64,000 nt of DNA from Dermabacteraceae bacterium TAE3-ERU5 (GCA_019218375.1 JAHUUK010000001.1:310001-374000), one strand, 5' to 3'. Shown: positions 29,638 through 43,376, counted from the stretch's first letter. Translations and numbers: made by a program. The notes: generated from the letters alone by a model not told the origin.

Positions 29638-30924
29638 TTAGCGCCCGAGGATCTCGTAGCGCACCTTCATCACGCCGGAACCGGTGTTGCCGATAGCGGC
29701 GAAGGAAGCCTTGGAAAGATCGAGGCAGCGGCCGCCGATGTAGGGGCCACGGTCGTTGATACGCACCACGACCGACTTACCGTTTGCCGGGTTGGTTACC
29801 CGCAGGCGGGTGCCGAGCGGCAGGGTCTTGTGGGCTGCGGTCATAGCGTTCGGGTTGAAGCGCTCACCGGATGCCGTCGGCTGCGGTTCCCAATAGAAGG
29901 AAGCGGTGCAGGTGCCGCCGCGTCCGGTCGAACGCAGGGCCGCATCATCGGACTTCTTCGCTTCGGGCTTCTTTTCTTCCTGCTTAGCGGGGGCCGATTC
30001 ACGCTTGGCCGGCTCGCTCTTAGCGGAAGAGTTGTTGGCGGGAGCCTTTCGGTTCTCCGCGCGGCTCGCTTCAGCGGGCTTGGCCGCCGCCTTGACCTCG
30101 CGGGTGCCTTCGACAACGACCTCGTCAACAGGCTTGGTAACGACGTTTTCCTTGCTTACGGTTTCCGACTCGACCTTGCCATCAACCAGGGTCTGGGTCT
30201 TGGTGACTTCCTTTACGCCCTTAACGCCCTTGGTCTTGACCTCGGTCTTGCCCTTGTCAAGGTTGGCCGACTGCTGCTTAACGGTCTTGAACGGGATCTC
30301 CTGCTTTTCGACCACGTCCTTCTTCTCCACCTTGGAGACGCTCACCGCAAGGTTGTCGCTCAGCGCGACCTCGCCCGCGGGGTTGGTGCGGTGCTCTCCG
30401 GCAGCGATTTCCGGGGCGGCTTCCTTAACCAGCTCCTCCACGTTCTTGGCGTAGGTTTCCACCTCGCGTTCCTCGCCACCAACGGTCAGCTTGACCTTCA
30501 CCGGCTGCTGGACTTCGATCTCCGGGCCGTCGGCGCGCAGCGTCGCAGCGGGATCAACGTTCGTGCGGATCTTGGCCGGATCGTAGCCCAGCTCCTTCAG
30601 CAGATCACCGTAGGTACGGGCGGTGGTCCAGATCGTCTTGGTTTCGTCACCCACCTTAACCTTCACGGCGGAAGCGGTCTGCACGGTAACCACGGTTCCC
30701 GACTTCAGCGGGGTGCTTGCCGCAGGGGTCACCTTGTCGTGCTCCCCCACCTTTACGCCGTGGTTCGTGAGAAGCTCGCCGACGGTGTCATCGAAGGTGC
30801 GCAGCTCTTCCACCTTGCCGTTGACGTCAATCTTGACGGGGGTCTGCGCGTAATAGGTAGCTACTCCGCCGCCGCCCAGTAGCAGTGCGGCGGTGCCGAT
30901 AGCGGCAGGAACTTTAATACCCAA
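29638..30924 (-). CDS. Secreted G5/DUF348 protein with C-terminal RlpA-like double-psi barrel
   Basis: The roughly 428-residue protein has an N-terminal hydrophobic segment (signal or anchor), three DUF348-type ubiquitin-like repeats (for example VKIDVNGKVEELRTFDDTVG), a G5 domain, a Lys/Ala/Glu linker (about 280-330) and a C-terminal RlpA-like barrel. The barrel has YWEPQPTASGERFNPNAMTA, KTLPLGTRLRVTNPANGKSV and INDRGPY...LDLS. In many actinobacterial relatives this architecture ends in a resuscitation-promoting-factor domain; here RlpA replaces it. It probably acts on peptidoglycan. I prefer TTG 30924 as the start because a GGAG site is eight bases upstream; a GTG at 30933 is only one base from it. 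Confidence 0.85.
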   Translation of the reverse strand: MGIKVPAAIGTAALLLGGGGVATYYAQTPVKIDVNGKVEELRTFDDTVGELLTNHGVKVGEHDKVTPAASTPLKSGTVVTVQTASAVKVKVGDETKTIWTTARTYGDLLKELGYDPAKIRTNVDPAATLRADGPEIEVQQPVKVKLTVGGEEREVETYAKNVEELVKEAAPEIAAGEHRTNPAGEVALSDNLAVSVSKVEKKDVVEKQEIPFKTVKQQSANLDKGKTEVKTKGVKGVKEVTKTQTLVDGKVESETVSKENVVTKPVDEVVVEGTREVKAAAKPAEASRAENRKAPANNSSAKSEPAKRESAPAKQEEKKPEAKKSDDAALRSTGRGGTCTASFYWEPQPTASGERFNPNAMTAAHKTLPLGTRLRVTNPANGKSVVVRINDRGPYIGGRCLDLSKASFAAIGNTGSGVMKVRYEILGR

Positions 30925-31072
30925 AAGAAACACTCCATAAAAGGCTAGAAAATACTTAGATGTCCCTAGTTTTTCGCGCCTCGCGCCTATATATGCGGGG
31001 AAGCTAAAGTTTTGCCGCTATCTCGGGCCAGGTTTTACCTAACCATTAAGTCCCGCGTGATACAGCACGCAA

Positions 31073-31108
31073 ACGGGGCGGCCACCCCTGTGAGGGTGAC
31101 CGCCCCGT
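31073..31108 (-). terminator. Terminator of rpoBC
   Basis: ACGGGGCGGCCACCC (31073-31087) pairs with GGGTGACCGCCCCGT (31094-31108) with one mismatch around a six-base loop. It lies 15 bp past the rpoC stop and ends the rpoBC transcript on the minus strand. The remaining 148 bp to the next gene hold a possible AT-rich -10 (TATATA near 30990) for the RlpA-type gene. Confidence 0.85.
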
Positions 31109-31123
31109 CTTAGTTATTCAGAC

Positions 31124-35014
<3,891 letters not shown>

Positions 35015-35102
35015 GTGGGTCCTACTCTCTCGTGTCAGAAGAATTAAAGGTCTGAAAGGTGAAGGCTGGGGATGGGGGCGCCGCGTGGGCGCCCCTCACC
35101 CG

Positions 35103-38100
35103 TCAGACCTCTTCGATGGAGGCGAGGCCCTCGTGGGGGCGACGCGACAGGTCGATTCCGAGTTCCTCAGCGGCCCGGAAAACTTCCTCGTCGTTCTCGC
35201 GCATCTCAACGCTAGAGCCGTCGGAAGAAAGCACCTCGACGTTCAGGCACAGGGACTGCATTTCCTTCAGCAGCACCTTGAACGATTCGGGGATACCCGG
35301 TTCGGGGATGTTCTCTCCCTTAACGATCGCCTCGTACACCTTGACGCGGCCGGTGACGTCGTCGGACTTGATGGTGAGCAGCTCCTGCAGGGCGTAAGCC
35401 GCGCCGTAGGCCTCGAGGGCCCAAACTTCCATCTCACCGAAGCGCTGGCCACCGAACTGCGCCTTACCGCCCAGCGGCTGCTGGGTGATCATCGAGTACG
35501 GGCCGGTCGAACGGGCGTGCAGCTTGTCGTCAACCAGGTGGTGCAGCTTCAGGATGTACATGTAGCCAACCGAGATCGGCTCGGGCAGCGGCTCGCCGGA
35601 GCGGCCGTCGAACAGCTGCGCCTTACCGTTTTCGCCGATCATCCGCACACCGTCACGGTTCGGGATGGTCGAAGCGAGCAGGCCGTTCAGTTCCTCGCCG
35701 GAGAGACCGTCGAACACCGGCACCGCAACCGGGGTGCCCGGTTCGCCGTGCAGGGAGTCCGCGGGCAGGTTCTTGGCATAGTCGGCCTTGGGATCGATGT
35801 CCCAACCGGACTTCGCGACCCAGCCCAGGTGCGTCTCCATTACCTGGCCGATGTTCATACGACCGGGCACACCCATCGGGTTCAGGATGATGTCGACCGG
35901 GGTGCCGTCCTCCAGGAACGGCATGTCCTCGACCGGCAGGATCTTCGCGATAACACCCTTGTTGCCGTGGCGGCCAGCGAGCTTGTCGCCGTCGGTGATC
36001 TTACGCTTCTGCGCAATGTAGACGCGCACCATCTCGTTGACGCCCGCGGGCAGCGAATCGTCGTCATCGTCGGCGCTAACCACGCGCACGCCGATCACGG
36101 TGCCGGACTCGCCGTGGGGCACCTTGAGGGAGGTGTCGCGAACTTCGCGGGCCTTCTCACCGAAGATGGCGCGCAGCAGGCGCTCCTCCGGGGTCAGCTC
36201 GGTCTCGCCCTTCGGGGTGACCTTACCGACCAGGATATCGCCCGGCTCTACCTCGGCACCGATGCGGATGATGCCGCGCTCGTCGAGGTCTGCCAGGACG
36301 TCTTCGCCCACGTTCGGGATGTCGCGGGTGATTTCTTCCTTACCCAGTTTGGTGTCGCGGGCGTCGACCTCGTGCTCCTCGATGTGGATCGAGGTAAGGA
36401 CGTCGTCCTGCACCATGCGCGAGGACAGGATGATGCCGTCCTCGTAGTTGTGGCCTTCCCAGGACATGAACGCAACGAGCAGGTTCTTGCCGAGCGAAAG
36501 TTCGCCGTCGTCGGTCGAGGGGCCGTCGGCCAGAATCGAACCGGCCTCGACGCGGTCGCCCTCGTCGAACAGCACGCGCTGGTTGTAGCAGTTACCCGCG
36601 TTGGAACGGGAGAACTTGCCGATCGGGTAGGTGTCGTAGGTGCCGTCGTCGTTCGCGATCCGGATCAGATCGGCCGACAGTTCCTCGATAACGCCCGCCT
36701 TCTGGGCTACGAGGACGTCACCTGCGTCAACCGCCGCGCGACGCTCCATACCGGTGCCGACGAGCGGCATCTCGGTCTTGAGCAGAGGCACGGCCTGGCG
36801 CTGCATGTTCGAGCCCATGAGCGCACGGTTGGCGTCATCGTGCTCGAGGAACGGAATCATGGCGGTTGCGACCGACACCATCTGGCGGGCCGAAACGTCC
36901 ATGTAGTCCACCTCGTTGGCGGGGACCAGGTCGGGCTCGCCGCCGGAGAGACGCACCAGGACGCTTTCCTCGGCGAAGTGGCCGTCCTCGGTCAGCGGCG
37001 CGTTCGCCTGCGCGATCACGTGGCGGTCTTCGTCGTCAGCGGTCAGGTAAACGATTTCCTCGGTTACCTTGCCGTCCTCCACCTTGCGGTAGGGGGTCTC
37101 GACGAAGCCGAACGGGTTAATGCGCGCGAAGGTAGCGAGCGAGCCGATCAGACCGATGTTCGGACCTTCGGGGGTTTCAATCGGGCACATGCGGCCGTAG
37201 TGCGAGGGGTGCACGTCTCGCACTTCCATGCCCGCACGGTCACGGGTCAGACCGCCGGGGCCGAGCGCCGACAGACGACGCTTGTGGGTCAGGCCCGACA
37301 GCGGGTTGTTCTGGTCCATGAACTGCGAGAGCTGGCTGGTGCCGAAGAACTCCTTGATCGCAGCCACCACGGGGCGGATGTTGATCAGGGTCAGCGGGGT
37401 GATCGCCTCGACGTCCTGGGTGGTCATGCGCTCACGCACAACGCGCTCCATACGGGAAAGGCCGGTACGGACCTGGCCCTGGATCAGCTCGCCCACGGCG
37501 CGGATGCGACGGTTACCGAAGTGATCGATGTCGTCGGTCTCGATGTGCAGGGTCTTGCCGGAGGCACTTTCCATCTCGCTCATGCCGTCGTGCAGGGCGA
37601 CGATGTACTTGATGGTGGCGACGATGTCTTCCAGGGTCATCGTCGACTGGTCGAGCGGCGCGTCCAGGCCCAGCTTCTTGTTGATCTTGTAGCGACCAAC
37701 CTTGGCCAGGTCGTAGCGCTTGTCGTGGAAGTACAGGTTGTTGAGCAGGTTCTCACCGGCGTCACGGGTCGGCGGCTCGCCCGGACGCAGCTTGCGGTAG
37801 ATGTCTACCAGCGCCTCGTCCTGGGAGGTGATGCGGTCCTTGTCCAGGGTTGCCCGCATGGATTCGAACTCGCCGAACTCTTCGAGGATCTCGGAATGAG
37901 ACATGCCGAGGGCCTGCAGCAGGGTGGTTACCGACTGCTTACGCTTGCGGTCGATGCGCACGCCGACCTGGTCGCGCTTGTCGATTTCGAACTCGAGCCA
38001 GGCACCGCGCGAGGGGATGATCTTCGCGGAGTAGACGGCCTTGTCGCTGGTGCGGTCCACGCTCTGCTCGAAGTAGACGCCGGGCGAACGCACGAGCTGC

Positions 38101-38585
38101 GAAACAACCACGCGCTCGGTGCCGTTGATGATGAAGGTGCCCTTCGGGGTCATCAGCGGGAAATCGCCCATGAACACGGTCTGGGTCTTGATTTCGCCGG
38201 TTTCGTTGTTCATGAACTCCGCGATGACGTACAGCGGAGCGGAGTAGGTGAGGTCCTTCTCCTTGCACTCTTCAACGGTGTGACTGGGGGATTCGAAGCT
38301 GTAATCCCTGAAGGAAAGCGACATCAGGCCGCCGAAGTCCTCAATCGGGGAAATTTCTTCGAAGATGTCCGCCAGACCGGAGGTCAGCGGCTCGTCCTTG
38401 CGTCCCTCTGCCTTCGCCTTGGCGGCGCGCTCCTGCCAGCGCTCGTTGCCGAGCAGCCAGTCAAAGCTCTTGGTCTGGAGGGAGAGGAGATCGGGAACCT
38501 CGAGCGGATCGCCGAGCTTAGCGAAGGTCCGGCGGGGCGAGGTGGTGCGAAGTGCTACGTTTTTATCGGTCTGCGGGGCAGCCAA
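35103..38585 (-). CDS. rpoB: RNA polymerase beta subunit
   Basis: I place the start at TTG 38585 (read [16 protein letters not shown]), preceded by AAGGAAG. A longer upstream frame exists but its first 66 codons look like noncoding rplL-rpoB spacer. The protein is about 1160 residues, has [20 protein letters not shown], the rifampicin region [20 protein letters not shown] with wild-type residues, and [20 protein letters not shown]. It forms the catalytic core with beta'. It ends in [16 protein letters not shown]. Confidence 0.98.
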   Translation of the reverse strand: MAAPQTDKNVALRTTSPRRTFAKLGDPLEVPDLLSLQTKSFDWLLGNERWQERAAKAKAEGRKDEPLTSGLADIFEEISPIEDFGGLMSLSFRDYSFESPSHTVEECKEKDLTYSAPLYVIAEFMNNETGEIKTQTVFMGDFPLMTPKGTFIINGTERVVVSQLVRSPGVYFEQSVDRTSDKAVYSAKIIPSRGAWLEFEIDKRDQVGVRIDRKRKQSVTTLLQALGMSHSEILEEFGEFESMRATLDKDRITSQDEALVDIYRKLRPGEPPTRDAGENLLNNLYFHDKRYDLAKVGRYKINKKLGLDAPLDQSTMTLEDIVATIKYIVALHDGMSEMESASGKTLHIETDDIDHFGNRRIRAVGELIQGQVRTGLSRMERVVRERMTTQDVEAITPLTLINIRPVVAAIKEFFGTSQLSQFMDQNNPLSGLTHKRRLSALGPGGLTRDRAGMEVRDVHPSHYGRMCPIETPEGPNIGLIGSLATFARINPFGFVETPYRKVEDGKVTEEIVYLTADDEDRHVIAQANAPLTEDGHFAEESVLVRLSGGEPDLVPANEVDYMDVSARQMVSVATAMIPFLEHDDANRALMGSNMQRQAVPLLKTEMPLVGTGMERRAAVDAGDVLVAQKAGVIEELSADLIRIANDDGTYDTYPIGKFSRSNAGNCYNQRVLFDEGDRVEAGSILADGPSTDDGELSLGKNLLVAFMSWEGHNYEDGIILSSRMVQDDVLTSIHIEEHEVDARDTKLGKEEITRDIPNVGEDVLADLDERGIIRIGAEVEPGDILVGKVTPKGETELTPEERLLRAIFGEKAREVRDTSLKVPHGESGTVIGVRVVSADDDDDSLPAGVNEMVRVYIAQKRKITDGDKLAGRHGNKGVIAKILPVEDMPFLEDGTPVDIILNPMGVPGRMNIGQVMETHLGWVAKSGWDIDPKADYAKNLPADSLHGEPGTPVAVPVFDGLSGEELNGLLASTIPNRDGVRMIGENGKAQLFDGRSGEPLPEPISVGYMYILKLHHLVDDKLHARSTGPYSMITQQPLGGKAQFGGQRFGEMEVWALEAYGAAYALQELLTIKSDDVTGRVKVYEAIVKGENIPEPGIPESFKVLLKEMQSLCLNVEVLSSDGSSVEMRENDEEVFRAAEELGIDLSRRPHEGLASIEEV

Positions 38586-38789
38586 AAGACTTCCTTCCGA
38601 GGCGTGCGTGCGGTCGCGCCGCCCACCCTGGAATATGACCATGCGGAGCGGCAAGCCTCCCCGCGAAGCCGCTCCTACCAGTCCCATCACCGGTCGCCAC
38701 CGGCGTGTCATACTGGTCGAACAGTCGGGTTTACACCCCTCCGCGAAGACGCCCACCCACCATGCGGACATAGGGCAGCGCAACTATCC

Positions 38790-38818
38790 AAGTTACCTGT
38801 ATTTGCAAGGCCCAGCAA
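38790..38818 (-). promoter_or_regulatory. Candidate promoter for rpoBC
   Basis: On the minus strand TTGCTG (38818-38813) and TAACTT (38795-38790) are separated by 17 bp. It lies in the 339-bp rplL-rpoB gap, downstream of the attenuator hairpin and about 205 bp upstream of the proposed rpoB start. The rest of the gap has no gene that I can support. Confidence 0.35.
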
Positions 38819-38865
38819 TAGTTTTGACGTGTATCTTGCGCCATATAAAACGCGGAATAAAAAGC

Positions 38866-38890
38866 AGGGCCGCCCCTGCGGGGCGACCCT
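38866..38890 (-). terminator. Attenuator/terminator between rplL and rpoB
   Basis: AGGGCCGCCCC (38866-38876) pairs with GGGGCGACCCT (38880-38890) with one mismatch and a three-base loop. On the minus strand the tail reads GCTTTTTATT, a classical intrinsic terminator. A partial terminator here is known in E. coli and lets ribosomal protein output exceed polymerase output. Confidence 0.8.
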
Positions 38891-38924
38891 GACTTTTAAA
38901 GTGATGCGCACAAAGGCGCGGAGA

Positions 38925-39308
38925 TCACTTGAGGGTGACGGTTGCGCCAGCGCCCTCGAGCTGCTCCTTAGCCTTCTCGGCAGCGTCCTTGGCGACCTTC
39001 TCGAGGATCGGCTTGGGAGCGCCGTCAACGAGCTCCTTAGCTTCCTTCAGGCCGAGGCTGGTCAGCGCACGGACCTCCTTGATGACAGCGATCTTGGAGG
39101 AGCCAGCGGACTCGAGGATGACGTCGAACTCGTCCTTCTCTTCCTCAGCAGCGGCGTCGCCACCGGCAGCGCCGGCAGCAGCAACGGCTACGGGAGCAGC
39201 AGCGGTAACGTCGAAGACCTCTTCGAACTGCTTAACGAACTCGGAGAGCTCGATGAGGGTCATTTCCTTGAAAGCTTCGATGAGCTCGTCGTTGGAGAGC
39301 TTAGCCAT
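38925..39308 (-). CDS. rplL: Large-subunit ribosomal protein bL12 (L7/L12)
   Basis: The 127-residue protein has an N-terminal dimerisation helix ([20 protein letters not shown]), an Ala-rich hinge (about 32-58) and the C-terminal domain [40 protein letters not shown]. It forms the flexible stalk that recruits translation GTPases. It is cotranscribed with rplJ. Confidence 0.98.
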   Translation of the reverse strand: MAKLSNDELIEAFKEMTLIELSEFVKQFEEVFDVTAAAPVAVAAAGAAGGDAAAEEEKDEFDVILESAGSSKIAVIKEVRALTSLGLKEAKELVDGAPKPILEKVAKDAAEKAKEQLEGAGATVTLK

Positions 39309-39400
39309 GATGGCTTGTCCTTTCGATTGGGTGGCGCACTAGCGCGCCGCGTTTATCAGTGGTGAAGAAAGAGCTGCGAAACATCCGCGCGGGATGTTCC

Positions 39401-39916
39401 TCAGCCCTCCTGCTTGGCGCGGAGTGCGTCCACGGTGCGCACGGTCTTGGAGAGCGGCGCAGCGAGCACGAACACGGCCTTCGACATGGACGCCTTGAGG
39501 GCGCCAGCGGTCTTGGCCAGCAGAACCTCGCGGGATTCGAGATCCGCGAGCTTCTTAACGTCGTCTTCGGTCAGGGCCTTGCCCTCGAAGTAACCGGACT
39601 TGACGACAAGCGCGGGGTTTTCCTTGGCAAAGTCACGCAGGGCCTTAGCCGGCTCAACCGGCTCACCCTTAATGAACGCGATAGCGGTCGGACCCTGCAG
39701 CGTGCCCTCGAAGGCATCGATGCCGGCTTCCTTGGCCGCGATCTCGGTCAGCGTGTTCTTCACCACGGCGTAGGTTGTGTTGGCTCCGAGCGAACGGCGA
39801 AGCTCCTTGAGCTTCTGAACGCTGAGCCCGCGATACTCGGTCAGCACCGCCGCGTCGGATTCACGGAAAAGCTCCGTGAGCTCCTTAACGGCTGCTGCCT
39901 TATCAGGCCTCGCCAT
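39401..39916 (-). CDS. rplJ: Large-subunit ribosomal protein uL10
   Basis: The protein is 171 residues from ATG 39916 ([20 protein letters not shown]), preceded by AAGGAGGG. It has [40 protein letters not shown] and the C-terminal helix that binds L7/L12 dimers. An upstream frame of about 69 codons runs through the leader and is rejected. Expression is probably controlled by the L10 leader at 39960-40110. Confidence 0.97.
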   Translation of the reverse strand: MARPDKAAAVKELTELFRESDAAVLTEYRGLSVQKLKELRRSLGANTTYAVVKNTLTEIAAKEAGIDAFEGTLQGPTAIAFIKGEPVEPAKALRDFAKENPALVVKSGYFEGKALTEDDVKKLADLESREVLLAKTAGALKASMSKAVFVLAAPLSKTVRTVDALRAKQEG

Positions 39917-39959
39917 GGCCCTCCTTCCAGAGGTCGGCTGCCGGTCTTGCAGGACAAAC

Positions 39960-40110
39960 AAAAAGCCCCGACGCAGGCGTCGAGGCTGACCGGCGCACAA
40001 TGTGCCCCTGTTAGTTCTCACCTGCGCAGGCGATTCCTTGCTTGGAATTCCTTCGACGGTCCTCGATGGCGAGGCCCGCAACCGGCGGTCTTCGGTACTG
40101 CACAACAATA
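39960..40110 (-). ncRNA. Ribosomal protein L10 leader with attenuator hairpin
   Basis: The minus-strand leader contains segments that I recognise from the L10 leader family in Actinomycetota: CCGAAGACCGCCGGTTGCGG, AAGGAATTCC, CAAGGAATCGCCTGCGCAGG and then GTGAGAAC. It ends in a hairpin (AGCCCCGACG at 39964-39973 against CGTCGAGGCT at 39978-39987) that on the minus strand is followed by TTTTTGTTT. The L10-L12 complex binds this leader to repress rplJL. The exact 5' end is not defined. Confidence 0.7.
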
Positions 40111-40484
40111 ACCCCTCCCCCACCCCAGCGGTAGCCGCAGCGGGGCGAGGTGTCTCACATTAAGAAATATGAAGCCGGGTGGGACCTTTGTCCCCGCAGG
40201 TCAGAGCCGAAAAAGGGCAGCAGAAAACGGCCCCGCGCCTCTTTACCCGGTGCCGCCGAGAGAATTCTTCTCCTCCCACAGTCAATTAGAGCACCAAGAC
40301 TGCACCTCAGACCGGGACAAACGGCCCGACCCAAGCTGTGCCGCCCTCCGCGAAACCACCCAAAACACCCCTCCAAACCCGCACTTCGAGCGTGCACACC
40401 AGCCCCTGAAGTAAAGTCGACTAACAAAAGGAAAATGGCTGCCTACCTGCACAAATAAACTTTTTCAGGAGCGTCTGCGAGTGT
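40111..40484. other. Gene-free stretch upstream of the rplJ leader and adhE
   Basis: About 370 bp between the L10 leader and the adhE promoter. Small frames exist on both strands but none has a convincing ribosome binding site or family resemblance. It should hold the rplJ promoter on the minus strand; AT-rich patches near 40160-40175 are possible -10 elements but no clear pair stands out. Confidence 0.5.
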
Positions 40485-40487
40485 TTT

Positions 40488-40534
40488 TTGTGCAACCGTT
40501 TCGGCTCTCTTAACGTGAAATCAGACGGTTTCAC
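40488..40534 (+). promoter_or_regulatory. Candidate adhE promoter and operator-like inverted repeat
   Basis: TTGTGC (40488-40493) and TAACGT (40511-40516) are separated by 17 bp. Starting inside the -10, GTGAAA (40515-40520) and TTTCAC (40529-40534) form a perfect inverted repeat with an 8-bp spacer. The placement, over the start site, is where a repressor would act. The arms resemble half-sites of redox regulator Rex, but the spacing is six bases longer than the normal Rex site. Confidence 0.5.
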
Positions 40535-40565
40535 CAGTAAGCCGCAACGAGAACAAGGCAAGGAA

Positions 40566-43304
40566 ATGACGACAGCAAAAAAGACGACTGCTGCAACCGA
40601 TACCCCGCCCTCCGCGGTAGATGAGGTCAAGAAGACCATCGACACCCTGGCCACCCAGGCGCGCAGCGCGCTGGTCGCCTTTGACTCCTTCAACCAGGAG
40701 CAGATCAACAAGATCGTGCACGCGATGGCCCTCGCAGGCGTTGACCAGCACATGGAGCTGGCAAAGCTCGCGGTTGAAGAAACCGGCCGCGGCCTCTACG
40801 AGGACAAGTGCGTCAAGAACATCTTCGCCACCGAATACATCTGGAACTCGATCAAGTACGACCGTACCGTCGGCGTGATCGCGGAAGACAAGCAGGACGG
40901 CATCACCGAGATCGCGGAGCCGGTGGGCGTAGTAGCGGGCGTTACCCCCGTTACCAACCCGACCTCGACCACGATGTTCAAGTGCCTGATCTCCATCATG
41001 ACGCGCAACCCGATCGTGTTCGCTTTCCACCCGAGCGCCCAGAAGTGCTCCTCCCGCGCAGCCGAGATCATGTATCAGGCCGCCCTGGAAGCCGGCGCTC
41101 CCGAGCACTGCATTCAGTGGATCGAAAAGCCCTCGCTCGACGCCACCAAGCTGCTGATCAACCACCCGAAGATCGCCCTCACCCTGGCCACCGGCGGTAG
41201 CGGCATGGTGCAGTCCGCGTACTCGACCGGTAAGCCCGCCCTCGGCGTCGGCCCCGGCAACGTTCCGGTCTACATTCACAAGAGCGCCAAGATCGAGCGC
41301 GCCGTGAATGACCTGATCCTCTCCAAGACCTTCGATAACGGCATGATCTGCGCCTCCGAACAGGCCATCATCATCGATGAGGAAATCTCGGATCAGATCA
41401 TCGCCGAGTTCGTGAAGTACGACTGCCACGTGCTGAACGCCGACGAGATGACCAAGCTGGAAAAGTACATGGTCACCGAGTCCGGCGGCATCCTGGCCGA
41501 CGTGGTGGGCCAGACCGCTACCCAGATCGCGCAGGGCGCGGGCATCAAGGTCAAGCCCGGCACCAAGATTCTGCTCGCCCCGATCGAGGGCGTGGGCCGC
41601 GAACACCCGCTCTCGCACGAGAAGCTGTGCCCCGTGCTCGCCATGACCACGGTCAAGGGCAAGGAAGAGGGCTTCGCTTTCGCCCGCAAGATGCTCGAAT
41701 ACGGCGGCCTCGGCCACACCGCGGTTATCCACACCACGGACAAGGAGGTCGAGCGTGAGTTCGGCCTGCAGATGAAGGCCTGCCGCATCATCTCGAACGC
41801 GCCCAGCGCCCTCGGCGGCATCGGCGATATCTACAACGGCCTGGTGCCCTCGCTCACCCTGGGCTGTGGCTCCTACGGCCGAAACTCGGTCTCGCACAAC
41901 GTGAGCGCGCCCGACCTGATCAACGTCAAGCGGATTGCAGAACGGCGGAACAACATGCAGTGGTTCAAACTGCCGCCCAAGACCTACTTCGAGCGCTACT
42001 CGGTGCAGTACCTGCAGAAGATGCCGGCCATCAGCCGCGTCTTCATCGTCACCGACCCCGGCATGGTCAAGTTCAACTACGTGGACGTGCTCATCGAGCA
42101 CCTCAAGCGCCGCAAGGAGGAGGTCGCCTGGACGATCTTCTCCGACGTCGAACCGAACCCGAGCTCGCAGACCGTGTTCAAGGGCGCGCAGCGTATGGCC
42201 GACTTCCAGCCGGACTGCATCATCGCGCTCGGCGGGGGTTCCGCCATGGACGCCGCGAAGGCCATGTGGATGTTCTACGAGAAGCCGGAATCCAGCTACT
42301 TCGGCATGAAGCAGAAGTTCCTCGATATCCGCAAGCGCACCTACCGCTTCCCCAAGCTGGGTGTGAAGGCGCAGTTCGTGGCCATCCCGACCACCTCGGG
42401 CACCGGCTCCGAATGCACCCCGTTCGCGGTTATCACCGACTCGGAAACCCACGTCAAGTACCCGTTCGCCGATTACGCGATCACCCCGAGCGTGGCGATC
42501 GTGGACTCCCAGTTCGTCGATACCGTACCGGCGCGCACCGCTGCCGACTCGGGCATGGACGCGCTGACCCACGCGATCGAAAGCTACGTTTCTACGATGG
42601 CCAGCGACTACACCCGCGGCCTCTCGATCCGTGCGGCGCAGCTGATCTTCGAGAACCTGCGCGCGTCGGTACTGGAGGGTGACATCGAGGCCAAGGAGAA
42701 GATGCACAACGCTTCCGCAATGGCCGGTATGGCGTTCGCGAACGCGTTCCTGGGTATCGTGCACTCGCTTTCGCACAAGTGCGGCGCCGAGTTCGATATC
42801 GCTCACGGCCGCACCAACGCGATCTTCCTGCCGCACGTGATCCGTTACAACGCGACCAAGCCTTACAAGCACGCGATCTTCCCGAAGTACGAGTCGTACC
42901 GGGCCGACAAGGACCTGGCCGACTTCGCACGCTTCATGGGCTTCCCGGCCTCCACCGTGGAAGAGGGCGTCGAATCGCTGATCCGCGAGGTGCAGAGCCT
43001 GGCCAGCGACATCGGCATCGAGATGAGCCTGAAGGGCAACGGCGTGGAGCGCGAGCACCTGGACCGCGTGGTGGACGAACTGGCCGACCGTGCGTTCGAG
43101 GATCAGTGCACCCCGGCGAACCCGAAGCAGCCGCTGGTAGCGGAGCTGAAGGAACTGATCTACGACGCTTACGAAGGCGAGGTTCTGTTCACCCAGAAGC
43201 AGGGCGGCCAGAGCGCTGTGGAGAAGGTCAGCACCCGCAAGCCCGGCACCAAGGAAGAGGCGGCAAAGCCCGCCGCTAAGGGAGCCAAGAAGTCCGCTAA
43301 GTAA
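40566..43304 (+). CDS. adhE: Bifunctional acetaldehyde-CoA/alcohol dehydrogenase
   Basis: The 912-residue fusion has an N-terminal CoA-acylating aldehyde dehydrogenase (about 25-470) with Cys262 in NGMICASEQA, and a C-terminal iron-dependent alcohol dehydrogenase with GGGSAMDAAKAMW, TSGTGSECTPFAVITD, DALTHAIESYVS and HSLSHKCGAEFDIAHGRTNA. It reduces acetyl-CoA to ethanol with two NADH and often forms filaments (spirosomes). ATG 40566 has AGGA upstream. A Lys/Ala-rich tail of about 25 residues ends the protein. It sits on the plus strand between rplA and rplJ, which are normally adjacent. Codon bias suggests high expression. Confidence 0.97.
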   Translation: MTTAKKTTAATDTPPSAVDEVKKTIDTLATQARSALVAFDSFNQEQINKIVHAMALAGVDQHMELAKLAVEETGRGLYEDKCVKNIFATEYIWNSIKYDRTVGVIAEDKQDGITEIAEPVGVVAGVTPVTNPTSTTMFKCLISIMTRNPIVFAFHPSAQKCSSRAAEIMYQAALEAGAPEHCIQWIEKPSLDATKLLINHPKIALTLATGGSGMVQSAYSTGKPALGVGPGNVPVYIHKSAKIERAVNDLILSKTFDNGMICASEQAIIIDEEISDQIIAEFVKYDCHVLNADEMTKLEKYMVTESGGILADVVGQTATQIAQGAGIKVKPGTKILLAPIEGVGREHPLSHEKLCPVLAMTTVKGKEEGFAFARKMLEYGGLGHTAVIHTTDKEVEREFGLQMKACRIISNAPSALGGIGDIYNGLVPSLTLGCGSYGRNSVSHNVSAPDLINVKRIAERRNNMQWFKLPPKTYFERYSVQYLQKMPAISRVFIVTDPGMVKFNYVDVLIEHLKRRKEEVAWTIFSDVEPNPSSQTVFKGAQRMADFQPDCIIALGGGSAMDAAKAMWMFYEKPESSYFGMKQKFLDIRKRTYRFPKLGVKAQFVAIPTTSGTGSECTPFAVITDSETHVKYPFADYAITPSVAIVDSQFVDTVPARTAADSGMDALTHAIESYVSTMASDYTRGLSIRAAQLIFENLRASVLEGDIEAKEKMHNASAMAGMAFANAFLGIVHSLSHKCGAEFDIAHGRTNAIFLPHVIRYNATKPYKHAIFPKYESYRADKDLADFARFMGFPASTVEEGVESLIREVQSLASDIGIEMSLKGNGVEREHLDRVVDELADRAFEDQCTPANPKQPLVAELKELIYDAYEGEVLFTQKQGGQSAVEKVSTRKPGTKEEAAKPAAKGAKKSAK

Positions 43305-43341
43305 GCAGCGGTCTGCGCCGGAATAGTTTTCCGGTAACGAC

Positions 43342-43376
43342 GAGGGCCCGGCAGCCGTATAGGTTGCCGGGCCCTC
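43342..43376 (+). terminator. adhE terminator
   Basis: GAGGGCCCGGCAGCC (43342-43356) pairs with GGTTGCCGGGCCCTC (43362-43376), with one G-T pair. It is followed by CCCCTATTGTT. It lies 38 bp past the adhE stop. Confidence 0.8.

Noticed and set aside
30925-31072. A c-di-AMP (ydaO) riboswitch upstream of the G5/RlpA gene, as seen before rpf genes
   Set aside because: The gap to the rpoC terminator is too short and I see none of the conserved ydaO segments.
39917-40123. A longer N-terminus for L10
   Set aside because: The upstream frame runs through the L10 leader hairpin and a good ribosome binding site precedes ATG 39916.
40488-40534. A canonical Rex operator at the adhE promoter
   Set aside because: The half-site arms resemble Rex sites, but the distance between arms is six bases too long.
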